Shown one piece after another: positions 27,412 through 36,411 of a stretch of DNA of 64,000 bases; positions within the stretch are counted from its first letter, which is position 1, and each line of letters begins with the position of its first letter. The notes under the pieces were generated by a model. That model made no database searches, was not told where the DNA came from, and was given only the letters and a program-made list of their open reading frames with translations. Source of the stretch: Arthrobacter cavernae (lineage in GTDB: Bacteria; Actinomycetota; Actinomycetes; Actinomycetales; Micrococcaceae); contig NZ_JAFNLL010000014.1 of NCBI RefSeq assembly GCF_017368795.1, positions 58,167 through 122,166 on the forward strand, read 5' to 3'. A program made the position numbers and the translations under genes.

Positions 27412-28377
27412 TTGGCCAGCCAGGACTGGGTTGAGAAGGATTTCTACGCGATCCTTGGTGTCGCCAAGGACGCTTCCGACGCCGACATCAAGAAGGCGTA
27501 CCGCAAGCTCGCGCGCCAGTACCACCCGGACACCAACTCCGGTGATGCCGCGGCCGAGAAGAAGTTCAAGGACATCTCCGAGGCGTATTCGGTGCTTTCC
27601 AGCGCCGAGGACCGCCAGCAGTACGACGCCGTCCGGGCCATGGGCGGAGCGCGTTTCGCCCCGGGCGCGGGGCGTGGGGGCGCCGGCGCCAATGGCGGCT
27701 TCGAGGACCTGTTCGGTGGCCTGTTCGGTGGCGGACGGCATCCCGCCGGCGCGGGCGGCCTACCGCCGGAGTTCGCCGACCTGTTCGGCAGCGGTTTCGG
27801 CGGCGGCCAGACCGGCTTCCAGCGCGCCCCGCAGAAGGGTTCGGACCGCACCGCGTCCACCAGCATTTCCTTTGCCGGTTCGATCCGCGGCACCACGGTG
27901 AGCCTGCGCGAGTCCAACGGCAACGTGATCGACGTCAAGATCCCCGCGGGCATCAAGGACGGCCAGAAGGTCCGCCAGCGTGGCAAGGGCAATCCCGGCC
28001 CGGCGGGCAACGGCGACCTCATCATCACGGTGAACGTCAAGCCGCATGATTTCTTCACGCGCACGGATGACAACATCCGCATCCATGTTCCGGTCACCTT
28101 CGCGGAGGCCGCCTTGGGTGCCAACATCCACGTGCCAACGCTCGACGGCGATACCGTCACCGTCCGCGTCCCGGCCGGCACGCCCTCCGGGCGCACGCTC
28201 CGGGTCAAGGGCCGCGGTGTCACCACCTCCAAGGCGACGGGCGACCTGCTGGTGACGATCGACGTCGCCGTCCCGCAGAACCTCAGCAGGGAAGCGGAGG
28301 AGGCGGTCAAGGCGTTCGCCGCGGCCACCGCCGACGCCGATCCGCGCCACGACCTGGCCGCCAAGGCCCGGCTGTAG
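27412..28377 (+). CDS. dnaJ: DnaJ-family co-chaperone without zinc finger (CbpA-like)
   Basis: The 321-residue J protein has the J domain [33 protein letters not shown] with the HPD motif, a Gly/Phe-rich linker ([14 protein letters not shown]), then the two C-terminal beta domains. The CxxCxGxG repeats of classical DnaJ are absent, so it is a type-II/CbpA-like partner of DnaK; this arrangement occurs in actinobacterial dnaK operons. The start is TTG 27412 with a GAAAGGAAA site. hspR begins 10 bases downstream. Confidence 0.93.
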   Translation: MASQDWVEKDFYAILGVAKDASDADIKKAYRKLARQYHPDTNSGDAAAEKKFKDISEAYSVLSSAEDRQQYDAVRAMGGARFAPGAGRGGAGANGGFEDLFGGLFGGGRHPAGAGGLPPEFADLFGSGFGGGQTGFQRAPQKGSDRTASTSISFAGSIRGTTVSLRESNGNVIDVKIPAGIKDGQKVRQRGKGNPGPAGNGDLIITVNVKPHDFFTRTDDNIRIHVPVTFAEAALGANIHVPTLDGDTVTVRVPAGTPSGRTLRVKGRGVTTSKATGDLLVTIDVAVPQNLSREAEEAVKAFAAATADADPRHDLAAKARL

Positions 28378-28387
28378 GGACGCCGTG

Positions 28388-28819
28388 ATGGGCATCGACG
28401 CGTACGATCCGATCTTCGTCATCTCGGTGGCGGCGGAGCTGGCCGACATGCACCCGCAGACGCTGCGCCAGTACGACCGGCTGGGCATCGTCTCGCCCAG
28501 CCGTGCCCCGGGCAAGTCGCGCCGCTACTCCCAACACGATATCGATGTCCTGCGCGAGGTCCAGCGCCTCTCTCAGTCCGGGGTTTCACTCGAGGGCATC
28601 AAGCGGATCCTGGACCTTGAGAACCAGGTGGCGGCGCTGAAGTACCGGGTGGCCGAGTTGACGGACGAGCTGTCCCGCCGCCGGAGTTCCGTGGATGCCC
28701 GCGTTTTCGCGGCGGGAGCAGCCGGCGACGTCGTCAGCCTGGCCCGCGGCCAGCGCCCGCGCGCGCGGTCCCAGGCCGTGGTGGTGTGGCGCCCGAAGCC
28801 GGGGGAGCCGCAGGCGTAG
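28388..28819 (+). CDS. hspR: heat-shock repressor HspR (MerR family)
   Basis: The 143-residue MerR-type repressor has FVISVAAELADMHPQTLRQYDRLGIVSPSRAPGKSRRYSQHDIDVLREVQRLSQSGVSLEGIKRIL as DNA-binding domain, then a coiled coil (ENQVAALKYRVAELTDELS). The two candidate starts GTG 28385 and ATG 28388 are adjacent. HspR binds HAIR sites such as those before dnaK, with DnaK as corepressor. A damaged second copy of its 3' part lies at 39141-39454. Confidence 0.95.
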   Translation: MGIDAYDPIFVISVAAELADMHPQTLRQYDRLGIVSPSRAPGKSRRYSQHDIDVLREVQRLSQSGVSLEGIKRILDLENQVAALKYRVAELTDELSRRRSSVDARVFAAGAAGDVVSLARGQRPRARSQAVVVWRPKPGEPQA

Positions 28820-28853
28820 GCCCCCGCACAACAGCTGTCACCCGGCCAGGTTG

Positions 28854-29252
28854 TCACCCGGTCACGGTGTCGCCATGACGATGTGCCACTTTCCACTCCC
28901 CGCCTTCGCGGCGATACACCTGCGTGGCCCGCAGGACATAGCTGCGCGGTTCCCCGTTGACGGAGACCGAGGTGTGCTCCAGGCCCATCGTGTAGGCCAT
29001 GTCGCCCACAACGTCATAGGACTGCACTTCGAACTCGTACGAGGTGCAGTCGGAGAAAATCTTTGCGAGGTCGGTGAAGAGATCGTTCAGTGCATGCTGC
29101 CCTAAGGCGTTTCGCCACGCACCCAGGACACTCACGGGTTCGTTGCGGGACCAGAGCGCCCGGCGCGGGGCCGAGTCGCCGTTGTGAAGGGCCAGTTCCG
29201 CGTGGTGCAGATCGGACGTGACCCAGGCCAGGAATTCATTGCGGTCGGTCAT
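28854..29252 (-). CDS. NTF2-like/SnoaL-fold protein
   Basis: The 132-residue protein has an NTF2-like cone fold: a helical N-terminus (EFLAWVTSDLHHAELALHNGD), RALWSRNEPVSVLGAW, then beta strands (SYEFEVQSYDVVGDMAYTMGLEHTSVSVNGEPRSYVLRATQVYRREGGEWKVAHRHGD). This is the DUF4440/YybH type. Members serve as small enzymes or binding proteins; no role can be assigned. It converges with hspR. Confidence 0.8.
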   Translation of the reverse strand: MTDRNEFLAWVTSDLHHAELALHNGDSAPRRALWSRNEPVSVLGAWRNALGQHALNDLFTDLAKIFSDCTSYEFEVQSYDVVGDMAYTMGLEHTSVSVNGEPRSYVLRATQVYRREGGEWKVAHRHGDTVTG

Positions 29253-29322
29253 GCTTTAGTATGCTCCGGCCCAACGGCCGGCGCAGCCCTCATCGCCTAG
29301 AGCGGCCCCGGTTCCCTGGTGA

Positions 29323-29415
29323 AACGCTCTCTCACTTTTGGGGGCCAAAAACGGAACGCTCTCTCACCCGGTGCGAGAGCGTTGGAAGAAAACGCACCAT
29401 ACGTGAGAGAGCGTT
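29323..29415. repeat. AACGCTCTCTCAC repeat cluster
   Basis: Copies at 29323-29335 and 29355-29367 read AACGCTCTCTCAC. Inverted copies lie at 29371-29383 (one mismatch) and 29403-29415 (GTGAGAGAGCGTT). The second and third form a stem-loop. The same element recurs at 59841-59970. Confidence 0.85.
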
Positions 29416-29418
29416 GGT

Positions 29419-29447
29419 CTAGTGTATAGATGTATACAAGTACACTT
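29419..29447 (+). promoter_or_regulatory. GntR promoter/operator region
   Basis: A TGTATACA palindrome (29431-29438) is flanked by GTATAG and AAGTACAC. A TATAGAT -10-like element overlaps it. It lies 30 bases before the GntR start and is a plausible autoregulatory site. Confidence 0.55.
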
Positions 29448-29467
29448 CTGGCGGAGGCTAACGAACC

Positions 29468-30133
29468 ATGGCAGACCCACAACCCCGCAACACCGGGGCG
29501 CACCTTGTCTACAGCGAGCTCAAGCGCCGGATCCTCAGCCTTGAACTCAAACCGGGCGAACGCATCTACGAGCCTGCCATGGCTGCAGCATTGCAGCTCA
29601 GCCGCACGCCGCTGCGGGAGGCCATCCGCCGCCTGATCTCGGAGGGCCTGCTGGAGCAGCAAGCCACCGGGGGAGTGCTGGTGCCGCTGCTGGATGAGAA
29701 GGCGATTTCCGAACTGTACGACGTCCGTGCTGCCTTGGAATCGCTGATGGCACGGGAGGCATGCGCCAGGGCGACGACGGCGGACATCGAGAAGCTGCAG
29801 GGGATCCTTGAGCGCAACGCGGCCATGGTCGGGTTTGCCGACGAGGCCATGAAGTACGGCGTCGCCCTCCACGCCACGATCGCCGGCATCGCCGCGAATT
29901 CCTGGGCCCAGCGTTTCCATGAACAGATTTCCAGCCACGTGGAGCGCTACCGGCACTTCACCAACAACTCACCGGAACGCCGGGAACAGGCCCTCGCCGA
30001 CCACCGCATCCTGGTGGAAGCCGTCGCGTCAAAGGAACCGGAAAAGGCAGCGAAGATCGCCTTCGACCACGTCATCGGCGCCCGGGACGAGACCCTGCGT
30101 GCCATCTCCGGCAAGGGCCTGGTCGTCGAATGA
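29468..30133 (+). CDS. GntR-family regulator, FCD (FadR) subfamily
   Basis: The 221-residue regulator has an N-terminal winged helix (YSELKRRILSLELKPGERIYEPAMAAALQLSRTPLREAIRRLISEGLLEQ) and an all-helical FCD ligand domain with metal-binding-type residues (Asp in LYDVRAALE, His in ALHATIAG, His in DHRILVEA). It overlaps the downstream MFS gene by four bases (ATGA), so it probably controls the carrier. Ligands of the subfamily are mostly organic acids and sugar acids. Confidence 0.87.
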   Translation: MADPQPRNTGAHLVYSELKRRILSLELKPGERIYEPAMAAALQLSRTPLREAIRRLISEGLLEQQATGGVLVPLLDEKAISELYDVRAALESLMAREACARATTADIEKLQGILERNAAMVGFADEAMKYGVALHATIAGIAANSWAQRFHEQISSHVERYRHFTNNSPERREQALADHRILVEAVASKEPEKAAKIAFDHVIGARDETLRAISGKGLVVE

Positions 30134-31305
30134 TCGGCGAACTCGGGCGGCGCTCGTCCGCTGCACTGCTGGTTCATTCGGCATTGATCCAGGCAGTCAC
30201 CTTCCTGGTCCGGCCGGCCACCACCTACCGGGCCTTGGAATTGGACGTTCCCGGATTCGCGCTGGGTCTTCTCGCTGCCAGCTATGCCGTCTTCCCCTTG
30301 CTCCTCGCGGTTCCGACAGGCAGCCTCGTGGACCGCCTGGGCGAGCGTCGGCTCATGGCGATCGGCTCCGCCGTCGTGCTGGCCTGTTCGGCATTCCTGC
30401 TGTTTTGGGGGACGTCGGTCCCGGCGCTCGTGGCCGGCACCGCGCTTCTTGGCGCCGGGCAGCTCGCTTGCGTGGTGGGGCAGCAGGCGGTGGTTGCGAA
30501 CAACGCCGCCTCCTCGCAGATGGATTCAGCCTTCGGGTACCTGACCTTCGCCGCATCGCTGGGACAGGCCCTGGGGCCGCTGGCCATTTCCTTGGTTGGC
30601 GGTGCTTCGGTCCGCCCGGACACGCAGGCCATCTTTGTCTTGTCGGTATGCATGAGCCTGGTGCTTTTCGTGACGACGTTCGGCGTCTCCGCCAAGGTCA
30701 GCAGCCGGAAGCGTGCGTCCAAAGCGGCAGACGGCAACCCGGGTGGCGTGGCATCGCTGCTCAAGACTCCCGGCCTGGTGCGCGCCCTGGCGACCAGTGC
30801 CACCGTTCTGGCGGTCGTCGATCTGACCGTGGTCTACCTTCCGGCTCTGGGCACGGAACGCGGACTCCCCGCGGCAACCGTCGGCCTGATGCTGACCGTC
30901 CGTGCCGTGTTCTCCATGGTGTCCCGCATTGGCCTGGGGCAGATGTCCCGGAAACTCGGGCGGATGAGGCTGCTGGTCCTGAGCCTTGCCCTGTCCACCG
31001 TTGCCCTGGCTGTAGCGGCCATTCCCATGCCCATGTGGTTGCTCTTCGTCGTCATGGCGTTGCTCGGTCTGGGACTGGGCATCGGGCAACCGCTGACCAT
31101 GTCCTGGCTATCGTCGCAGGCACCCGAGGGGCAGCGCGGCAAGGCCCTCGCGATGCGGCTGGCCGGCAACAGGGTGGGTCAGGTGGTCCTGCCCAGTGCC
31201 ATCGGTGTGGTGGCAGCAGGGCTGGGGGCTGCAGGGGTGTTCCTGGCATCGGCCGTGGTGGTTGGAGGAACACTTTTGCTTCTCCGCGGGGTGCGGCTGG
31301 ACTGA
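30130..31305 (+). CDS. MFS transporter coupled to GntR regulator
   Basis: The 391-residue carrier has about 12 hydrophobic segments and the loop motif GSLVDRLGERRLM after TM2. It is compact, with no long central loop. Its ATG overlaps the GntR stop codon, indicating translational coupling. The direction of transport and the substrate are unknown; two-gene GntR/MFS units often handle small organic acids. Confidence 0.85.
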   Translation: MIGELGRRSSAALLVHSALIQAVTFLVRPATTYRALELDVPGFALGLLAASYAVFPLLLAVPTGSLVDRLGERRLMAIGSAVVLACSAFLLFWGTSVPALVAGTALLGAGQLACVVGQQAVVANNAASSQMDSAFGYLTFAASLGQALGPLAISLVGGASVRPDTQAIFVLSVCMSLVLFVTTFGVSAKVSSRKRASKAADGNPGGVASLLKTPGLVRALATSATVLAVVDLTVVYLPALGTERGLPAATVGLMLTVRAVFSMVSRIGLGQMSRKLGRMRLLVLSLALSTVALAVAAIPMPMWLLFVVMALLGLGLGIGQPLTMSWLSSQAPEGQRGKALAMRLAGNRVGQVVLPSAIGVVAAGLGAAGVFLASAVVVGGTLLLLRGVRLD

Positions 31306-31395
31306 CCCGCGGCCCCGCCCGGCGTTACGAGGCCGTTCCCGAAGCCGTGGTCCGGGTGGCCGGGCCATCCAGGGCAGCGGTGACGGGGAGTCAGA

Positions 31396-32898
31396 TCAGG
31401 CGGACGTGTCCGGGGCGCCGCCAAACCCGATGCCCCGGTAGATGTCCGGGCGGACCGTCTTCAGCCGAAGTCCCCAGAGCAGCCCGGCAATGCCGGGCAC
31501 CACCGCCAGCGCCGGCAGGATCCAGGAAAGCGGGGAGAAGCCGTCCGAGCCGATCAGGACATTGAAATTGACCACGATCAGCACGAACACTGTGCCGAGC
31601 GTCAGCGCCGCCAGGGCGGGCGCGACCACCCGGGTCCACAGGGAATACCCGGCAGCGTGCTTGCGGAAGTAGCCGATGGCGGCCACCGAGATGAGGACCA
31701 GGAGCAGCACCAGGCCGAAGGCCGCCGTGTTGGTCAGCCACGTGAAGAATGTCAGGACCGGATACATCTCGCCCAGCTCGGAGCCGGTGCCGGCAATGGC
31801 AAACACGGCCAGCATGGCCAGGGCCAGCACGGACTGGGTCAGCGAGCCGGCAACCGGGGCGTGCCGGGTGTTGATGCGGGCAAAGCCATGCGGCAGCACG
31901 TTTTCACGGCCCAGCGAGAACACGTACCGAGCCACCGCATTGTGGAAGGCGATCAGGGCGGCCAGCAGGCTGGTGATGAACAGGAGCTGCGCAATGTCGG
32001 AGACGATCACGGCGCCGTGGCTGGTGAGGAAGGCGAACGGCAGGTCCGGGCCAAACTCCTGGGACTTCGCCACAATCTGGCTCGGGCCCGTACCGACGGT
32101 CATGGCCCAGCCGGAGAAGGCGTAGAAGAGCGCGATGATGCCGACGGCGATGTACGTTGCCCGGGCGATGGACCGGCTGGGATCCTTGGCCTCTTCGCTG
32201 TAGATTGCGGCGGACTCAAAGCCCATGAACGCCGCCATGCTAAAGGCCAAAGCGGCGCCGACGCCGGCCGTGAACAAGTTCGACGGCGCCAGTCCGGCAC
32301 CGCTGACGCCTTCCGGACTGACGGCAAAGGAGACAATGTCGAAAACGATGACCGCCAAGAATTCCAGCCCCACAAGGACGCCGATGATCTTGGCCGACAG
32401 GTCGACCTTGTTGATTCCCAGCCAGCCGACAATGACGAAGCCCACCAGCGCGGCCAGCCACCACGGGACGTTGAGCCCAAGCTTGGCATTGACAAAGGAT
32501 GCCGATGCAAAGCCGAAGAGGCCGTAGATTCCGATCTGCATCGCGTTGTAGGAAACGAGCGCCGCCCATGCGGCGCCCACCCCCGCGGCACGGCCGAGCC
32601 CCTGGGCAATGTAGGCGTAGAACGCCCCGGCATTGCGGATGTGTGAACTCATGGCCGCGTAGCCGACGGCAAAGAGCGCCAGGCAGACCCCGAGCACAAT
32701 GAACGACAGCGGGATGCCGACGTTTCCGGTCACGGCGAAGTTGCTGGGGATGCCGCCGGCCACTACGGTCAACGGGGCGGAGGCAGCGATGATCATGAAG
32801 ACGAGGGCGGGCACGCCGAGCGTGCGCTTGCTCAGGCCGTTGTTGCTCCCGTTGCCGGCGGCGGTGCCGGTGGACGGGAGGGTTTGTTCGTGTGACAT
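31396..32898 (-). CDS. APC-family amine/amino-acid permease
   Basis: The 500-residue permease has about 12 membrane segments. The N-terminal APC motif is FMIIAASAPLTVVAGGIPSNFAVTGNVGIPLSF, with GFESAAIYSEEAKDPSRSIARATY in the middle. The start ATG 32898 has a GGAGGTTTTA ribosome site. Clustered with an aldehyde dehydrogenase and a copper amine oxidase, it is most simply an importer of aromatic or biogenic amines such as phenylethylamine. That substrate is inferred from context. Confidence 0.86.
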   Translation of the reverse strand: MSHEQTLPSTGTAAGNGSNNGLSKRTLGVPALVFMIIAASAPLTVVAGGIPSNFAVTGNVGIPLSFIVLGVCLALFAVGYAAMSSHIRNAGAFYAYIAQGLGRAAGVGAAWAALVSYNAMQIGIYGLFGFASASFVNAKLGLNVPWWLAALVGFVIVGWLGINKVDLSAKIIGVLVGLEFLAVIVFDIVSFAVSPEGVSGAGLAPSNLFTAGVGAALAFSMAAFMGFESAAIYSEEAKDPSRSIARATYIAVGIIALFYAFSGWAMTVGTGPSQIVAKSQEFGPDLPFAFLTSHGAVIVSDIAQLLFITSLLAALIAFHNAVARYVFSLGRENVLPHGFARINTRHAPVAGSLTQSVLALAMLAVFAIAGTGSELGEMYPVLTFFTWLTNTAAFGLVLLLVLISVAAIGYFRKHAAGYSLWTRVVAPALAALTLGTVFVLIVVNFNVLIGSDGFSPLSWILPALAVVPGIAGLLWGLRLKTVRPDIYRGIGFGGAPDTSA

Positions 32899-33031
32899 TA
32901 AAACCTCCATTGGGAGAATAACAATGCTTTGAGTGTGGCATCTGTCACATGGCCATGGTTTGTTTTTCCCTGCACTGCCATTGACTACCCGTGCAGGACT
33001 TCCGCGCCTAGGAAACCCTGGGGACGAATGC

Positions 33032-33069
33032 GGAGGGGGCCGCCGCCACGCACGTGGCGACGGCCCTCC
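33032..33069 (-). terminator. hairpin downstream of the aldehyde dehydrogenase gene
   Basis: GGAGGGGGCCGCCGCCACG (33032-33050) pairs with CGTGGCGACGGCCCTCC (33053-33069) with two mismatched positions, 25 bases beyond the stop. Confidence 0.6.
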
Positions 33070-33094
33070 GTCTTGGCTTGTTCCGTCGGAGTCC

Positions 33095-34504
33095 TTAGCC
33101 GTTGATCACCTGCGGGACGCCGAGGGCTTTGAGGCCTTCGACGCCGAATTCGAGTCCGTAGCCGGACTGCTTGGCGCCGCCGAACGGGATGCGGGGGTCC
33201 ACGGCGCCGTGCTTGTTGATCCAGACGGTGCCGGCCTCGATGCGGGCGGCGACCTTGCGGGCTTCGGTGGGATCGGAGGACCAGACCGAGGCGCCGAGCC
33301 CGACGTCGAGGCCGTTGGCCATGGCCACCGCCTCATCGACGGTGCTGTACCGGATGATCGGCAGGGCCGGGCCGAACTGTTCCTCCGCCACGAGCGGGTT
33401 GTCATTGTCGATGTCCGCCACGAGCGTGGTGGGGTAGAAGTAGCCGGGCTGACCCGCCTCCGGGTTCCCGCCCACCAGCACCCTCGCACCAGCGCCCTTG
33501 GCCGCGTCTACGAGCCGGGACACGATGTCGAACTGCTGCTTGTTCTGCAGCGGGCCCAGCACGTTGGCCTCGTCCAGGCCCACGCCCATGGGCATGGCGG
33601 CGGCAACGGCGGTGAGTGCCTCGCAGACGTCGTCGTAGATGTCCTCATGGACGTAGAGCCGCTTCAGGGCCGCGCACGTCTGTCCGGTGTTGATGAAGGC
33701 ACCCCAGAACAGGTCCTCGGCGATGGCCTTCGGATCGGCGTCGGGGAGCACGATCCCGGCGTCGTTGCCACCGAGCTCAAGGGTCAGGCGCTTGACGGTG
33801 CCGGCCGAGGACTTGATGATCGCCTTGCCCGTGGCGGTGGAGCCGGTGAACATGACCTTGCCGATGGCGGGGTGTTCGGCCAGCCGGGCGCCCACCTCGC
33901 GGCCGCCGGAGACGACGGTGAGGAGGCCTTCGGGGAGTTCCTCGTTGAGGACCTTGACCAGGGCCAGGACGGACAACGGGGTGTATTCGGAGGCCTTGAC
34001 CACCACGGCGTTGCCCATCCGGAGGGCGGGGGCGATCTGCCAGACGGTGATCATCATGGGCCAGTTCCACGGGCCGATGGCACCGACCACGCCGATGGGC
34101 TTGTAGTGCAATTCCGCGTAGCTTTCGCCGTCGTCCACCACGGTTTCGGGGTCCAGCGGCGTGGCGGCGGTGGCGCGCAGCCAGGCGGCGCAAGCGCCGA
34201 CCTCGAAGCGGGCGTTGGGGCCGTTGAGCGGCTTGCCCTGTTCGCGGGAGAGCAGCCGGGCAAGTTCTTCGGCGGAACGTTCGACGGCGTCGGCGGCCTT
34301 GAGGAGCGCGGCGCTGCGGGCGTCGTGGCCCAGTGCCGCCCAGGCGGGCTGGGCAGCGGTGGCGGCAGCGATGGCACGCTCCAGGTCCCCAATATCGTGA
34401 ACCGGTGCCTCGCCCACCGTCTCCCCCGTGGCGGGGTCGAATATGGTCCGGGTTTCGCCGGAGACCGGGGTGATCGCCGAAAGAATGTCAGTGAACGTTT
34501 CCAT
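33095..34504 (-). CDS. aldehyde dehydrogenase, probably for aryl-acetaldehydes
   Basis: The 469-residue NAD(P)-dependent enzyme has catalytic Cys277 (INTGQTCAALKRLYV), Glu243 (LTLELGGND), and the cofactor-binding GPWNWPMMITVWQIAPALRMGNAVVVKASEYTP. In context it would oxidise the aldehyde made by the copper amine oxidase (e.g. phenylacetaldehyde to phenylacetate, the FeaB step). It is leftward, between the AraC regulator and the permease, each gene with its own spacer, so regulation may be individual. Confidence 0.87.
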   Translation of the reverse strand: METFTDILSAITPVSGETRTIFDPATGETVGEAPVHDIGDLERAIAAATAAQPAWAALGHDARSAALLKAADAVERSAEELARLLSREQGKPLNGPNARFEVGACAAWLRATAATPLDPETVVDDGESYAELHYKPIGVVGAIGPWNWPMMITVWQIAPALRMGNAVVVKASEYTPLSVLALVKVLNEELPEGLLTVVSGGREVGARLAEHPAIGKVMFTGSTATGKAIIKSSAGTVKRLTLELGGNDAGIVLPDADPKAIAEDLFWGAFINTGQTCAALKRLYVHEDIYDDVCEALTAVAAAMPMGVGLDEANVLGPLQNKQQFDIVSRLVDAAKGAGARVLVGGNPEAGQPGYFYPTTLVADIDNDNPLVAEEQFGPALPIIRYSTVDEAVAMANGLDVGLGASVWSSDPTEARKVAARIEAGTVWINKHGAVDPRIPFGGAKQSGYGLEFGVEGLKALGVPQVING

Positions 34505-34600
34505 GCTTCAAGCTTCTTTGACCATCAACGCCCCGTCTTGTCATTCAGCGAAGGCCTGTTGACTGAAGGCGAACAATCACTGCGGTACGCGGGGCCAGGC

Positions 34601-35560
34601 TCAGGCGCCGCGACGCCAATCGCTGGGGGACACGCCGAAGGCGTCCCGGAACGAGCGGCTGAAATGCGCCGCGTCCAGGAACCCCCAGCGGGCGGCGACG
34701 GCGCCGACGGCAGTGCCGGTATGCAGCGGGTCCCTCAGCTCGCGGCGGATCCGTTCGAGCCGCTGACTCCGGATCCAACTGGCCACAGTGGCGCCCGACT
34801 CATGGAAGATGTTGTGCAGGTGCCGCGTGGAGATGAAGTGGGCCGCGGCAATGCTGGCGGGGGACAGCTGAGGATCCGCCAGGTTGGCCTCGATGTATTC
34901 GCGGACGGACGTTGCCAGCACCACTTGCGGCTTCAGGCTGTCCCCCGCGATGTCCAGCTCCGAGTGAAGCATCGTTGAGACAAGATCAAGGGCGTTGGCA
35001 GCCAAGCGGGATCCGCTGGGGCCGCCGAGGAGCCCGGGGTTTGCCGCAAGCTGGGCAATGAAGGGTCCAACAACGCCGGCAACCCCACTGCCGCAGGCCA
35101 GGCGGATCGCGGAAAGCTGTCCCACATAATCCGGCGGCAGTGTCAGTGCGTCATGGGGGAACATCACCACCATGACCCGGGCCTGCTCCTCGAAGGCAAG
35201 GGTGTACGGACGGTTGGTGTCGTAAATGGCGAGGTCGCCGGGGCGCAGCACTGCCTCTCGGTTGTCCTGGATGAGGAGTCCGGTGCCCTCCAGTTGGAGG
35301 TTGAGCTTGAAATAGCGCTGGCCCGGCCGGGCCACCAGGGCCGGTGTGCGGTGGACGCTGTGGCCCGAGGCGGAGACTTCCACGATGCACATGCGGTCCA
35401 GCACCCTGGAGCGCATCCGGCCGTGGAAGGTGTCGGGACGGTCCGTCTCGGCGGCCAGCGGCACAAAGGATTCAGCCACCAGGTGCCGCCAGTGGTCAAA
35501 TGAGGCGGCCACGCTGGAGGTGAGTTCCTGGCCCGCGGGGCGGGCTGTGGTTGCAGACAT
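34601..35560 (-). CDS. AraC-family activator, FeaR-like
   Basis: The 319-residue regulator has an N-terminal AraC-binding-like domain (FKLNLQLEGTGLLIQDNREAVLRPGDLAIYDTNRPYTLAFEE) and a C-terminal double helix-turn-helix (ASIAAAHFISTRHLHNIFHESGATVASWIRSQRLERIRRELRD; GFLDAAHFSRSFRDAFGVSPSDWRR). FeaR of E. coli, of the same layout, activates the aldehyde dehydrogenase and amine oxidase genes for phenylethylamine use; the neighbours here are those two enzyme types. Confidence 0.86.
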   Translation of the reverse strand: MSATTARPAGQELTSSVAASFDHWRHLVAESFVPLAAETDRPDTFHGRMRSRVLDRMCIVEVSASGHSVHRTPALVARPGQRYFKLNLQLEGTGLLIQDNREAVLRPGDLAIYDTNRPYTLAFEEQARVMVVMFPHDALTLPPDYVGQLSAIRLACGSGVAGVVGPFIAQLAANPGLLGGPSGSRLAANALDLVSTMLHSELDIAGDSLKPQVVLATSVREYIEANLADPQLSPASIAAAHFISTRHLHNIFHESGATVASWIRSQRLERIRRELRDPLHTGTAVGAVAARWGFLDAAHFSRSFRDAFGVSPSDWRRGA

Positions 35561-35688
35561 GGATGTTCCTGACGCCGGATAGCCATCTGAATTGTGGTCC
35601 CCCAGGCCGTGTCCTGCGACACAGTGATTTCAGGTTAGCGGCGATGGCGGGCGTTGTCATCTTTTTTCGACGGTCGGCGAAAAAAGAA

Positions 35689-36285
35689 TTAGGAGCCGGC
35701 CTGCAGGAGGGTCAGGAATGCTTCCAGTTGGTCGCCCAGGCCCAGGTCTGTCTCGATGCCCGGGGCCAGGGCTGCGGCTATCTGCGCGCCCAGCAGCATG
35801 TTCAGCAGGTGGCCGGACACCACTGAATCGTCGACGGCGGCATTCACGTCCCCCTGCCGCCTCGCCTCGGTCAGGTACCCCTGGATCGCGCCGCGCCATT
35901 GATCCATAGACTCGCGGTGGATGGCGGCTTTTTCCGGGTCATTGATGGCCTTCTGCCAGAACGGGACCACAATCCGCGCTTCATTGACGCGCTCGGAGTC
36001 CAGTGGCAGCACCTCCACGCAGAAAGCCCGAAGCGCCGTAATTCCGGCCTTGCCCGCCGTGACCTCCCTGATGCGCTCGTTGGTCCTGTTGAACACGTGG
36101 CGGAACGCAAAGGTCAGCAGCGTGTCCTTGGTGGGGAAGTAAGGCTTCAGTGCGCCGTTTGCGAAGCCAGCCTCGAGGGCGATCTCCCGCATGGTGGCGC
36201 CCTCGATGCCCAGCCTGGCGATGATCCGCCACGTCGCATCCACCAGTTCCAGGCGCCGTTCATCATGGTCAACAATCTTTGGCAC
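35689..36285 (-). CDS. TetR-family regulator (BetI-like)
   Basis: The 198-residue repressor has a DNA-binding domain (RRLELVDATWRIIARLGIEGATMREIALEAGFANGALKPYFPTKDTLLTFAFRHVF) and a BetI-type C-terminus. It is divergent from the copper amine oxidase gene. A dyad in the gap (36344-36371) is the likely operator, so this protein probably represses the oxidase until its amine or aldehyde ligand appears. Confidence 0.86.
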   Translation of the reverse strand: MPKIVDHDERRLELVDATWRIIARLGIEGATMREIALEAGFANGALKPYFPTKDTLLTFAFRHVFNRTNERIREVTAGKAGITALRAFCVEVLPLDSERVNEARIVVPFWQKAINDPEKAAIHRESMDQWRGAIQGYLTEARRQGDVNAAVDDSVVSGHLLNMLLGAQIAAALAPGIETDLGLGDQLEAFLTLLQAGS

Positions 36286-36343
36286 TCTGGTGATCCCCCG
36301 GAACTTTTTTGTATCGAACCCTTGTGATCCATCTTACGGATCG

Positions 36344-36371
36344 TTTATTCTCTACAACTATAGAAAATAAA
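36344..36371. promoter_or_regulatory. dyad operator upstream of the amine oxidase
   Basis: TTTATTCTCTA (36344-36354) and TAGAAAATAAA (36361-36371) are inverted copies with one mismatch and a 6-base spacer. They lie in the AT-rich gap between the divergent TetR and amine oxidase genes, 40 bases before the oxidase start. Confidence 0.65.
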
Positions 36372-36411
36372 ACTTCCGACCCCAACACGGTCCCGGACAA
36401 AGGCAGCGCTC

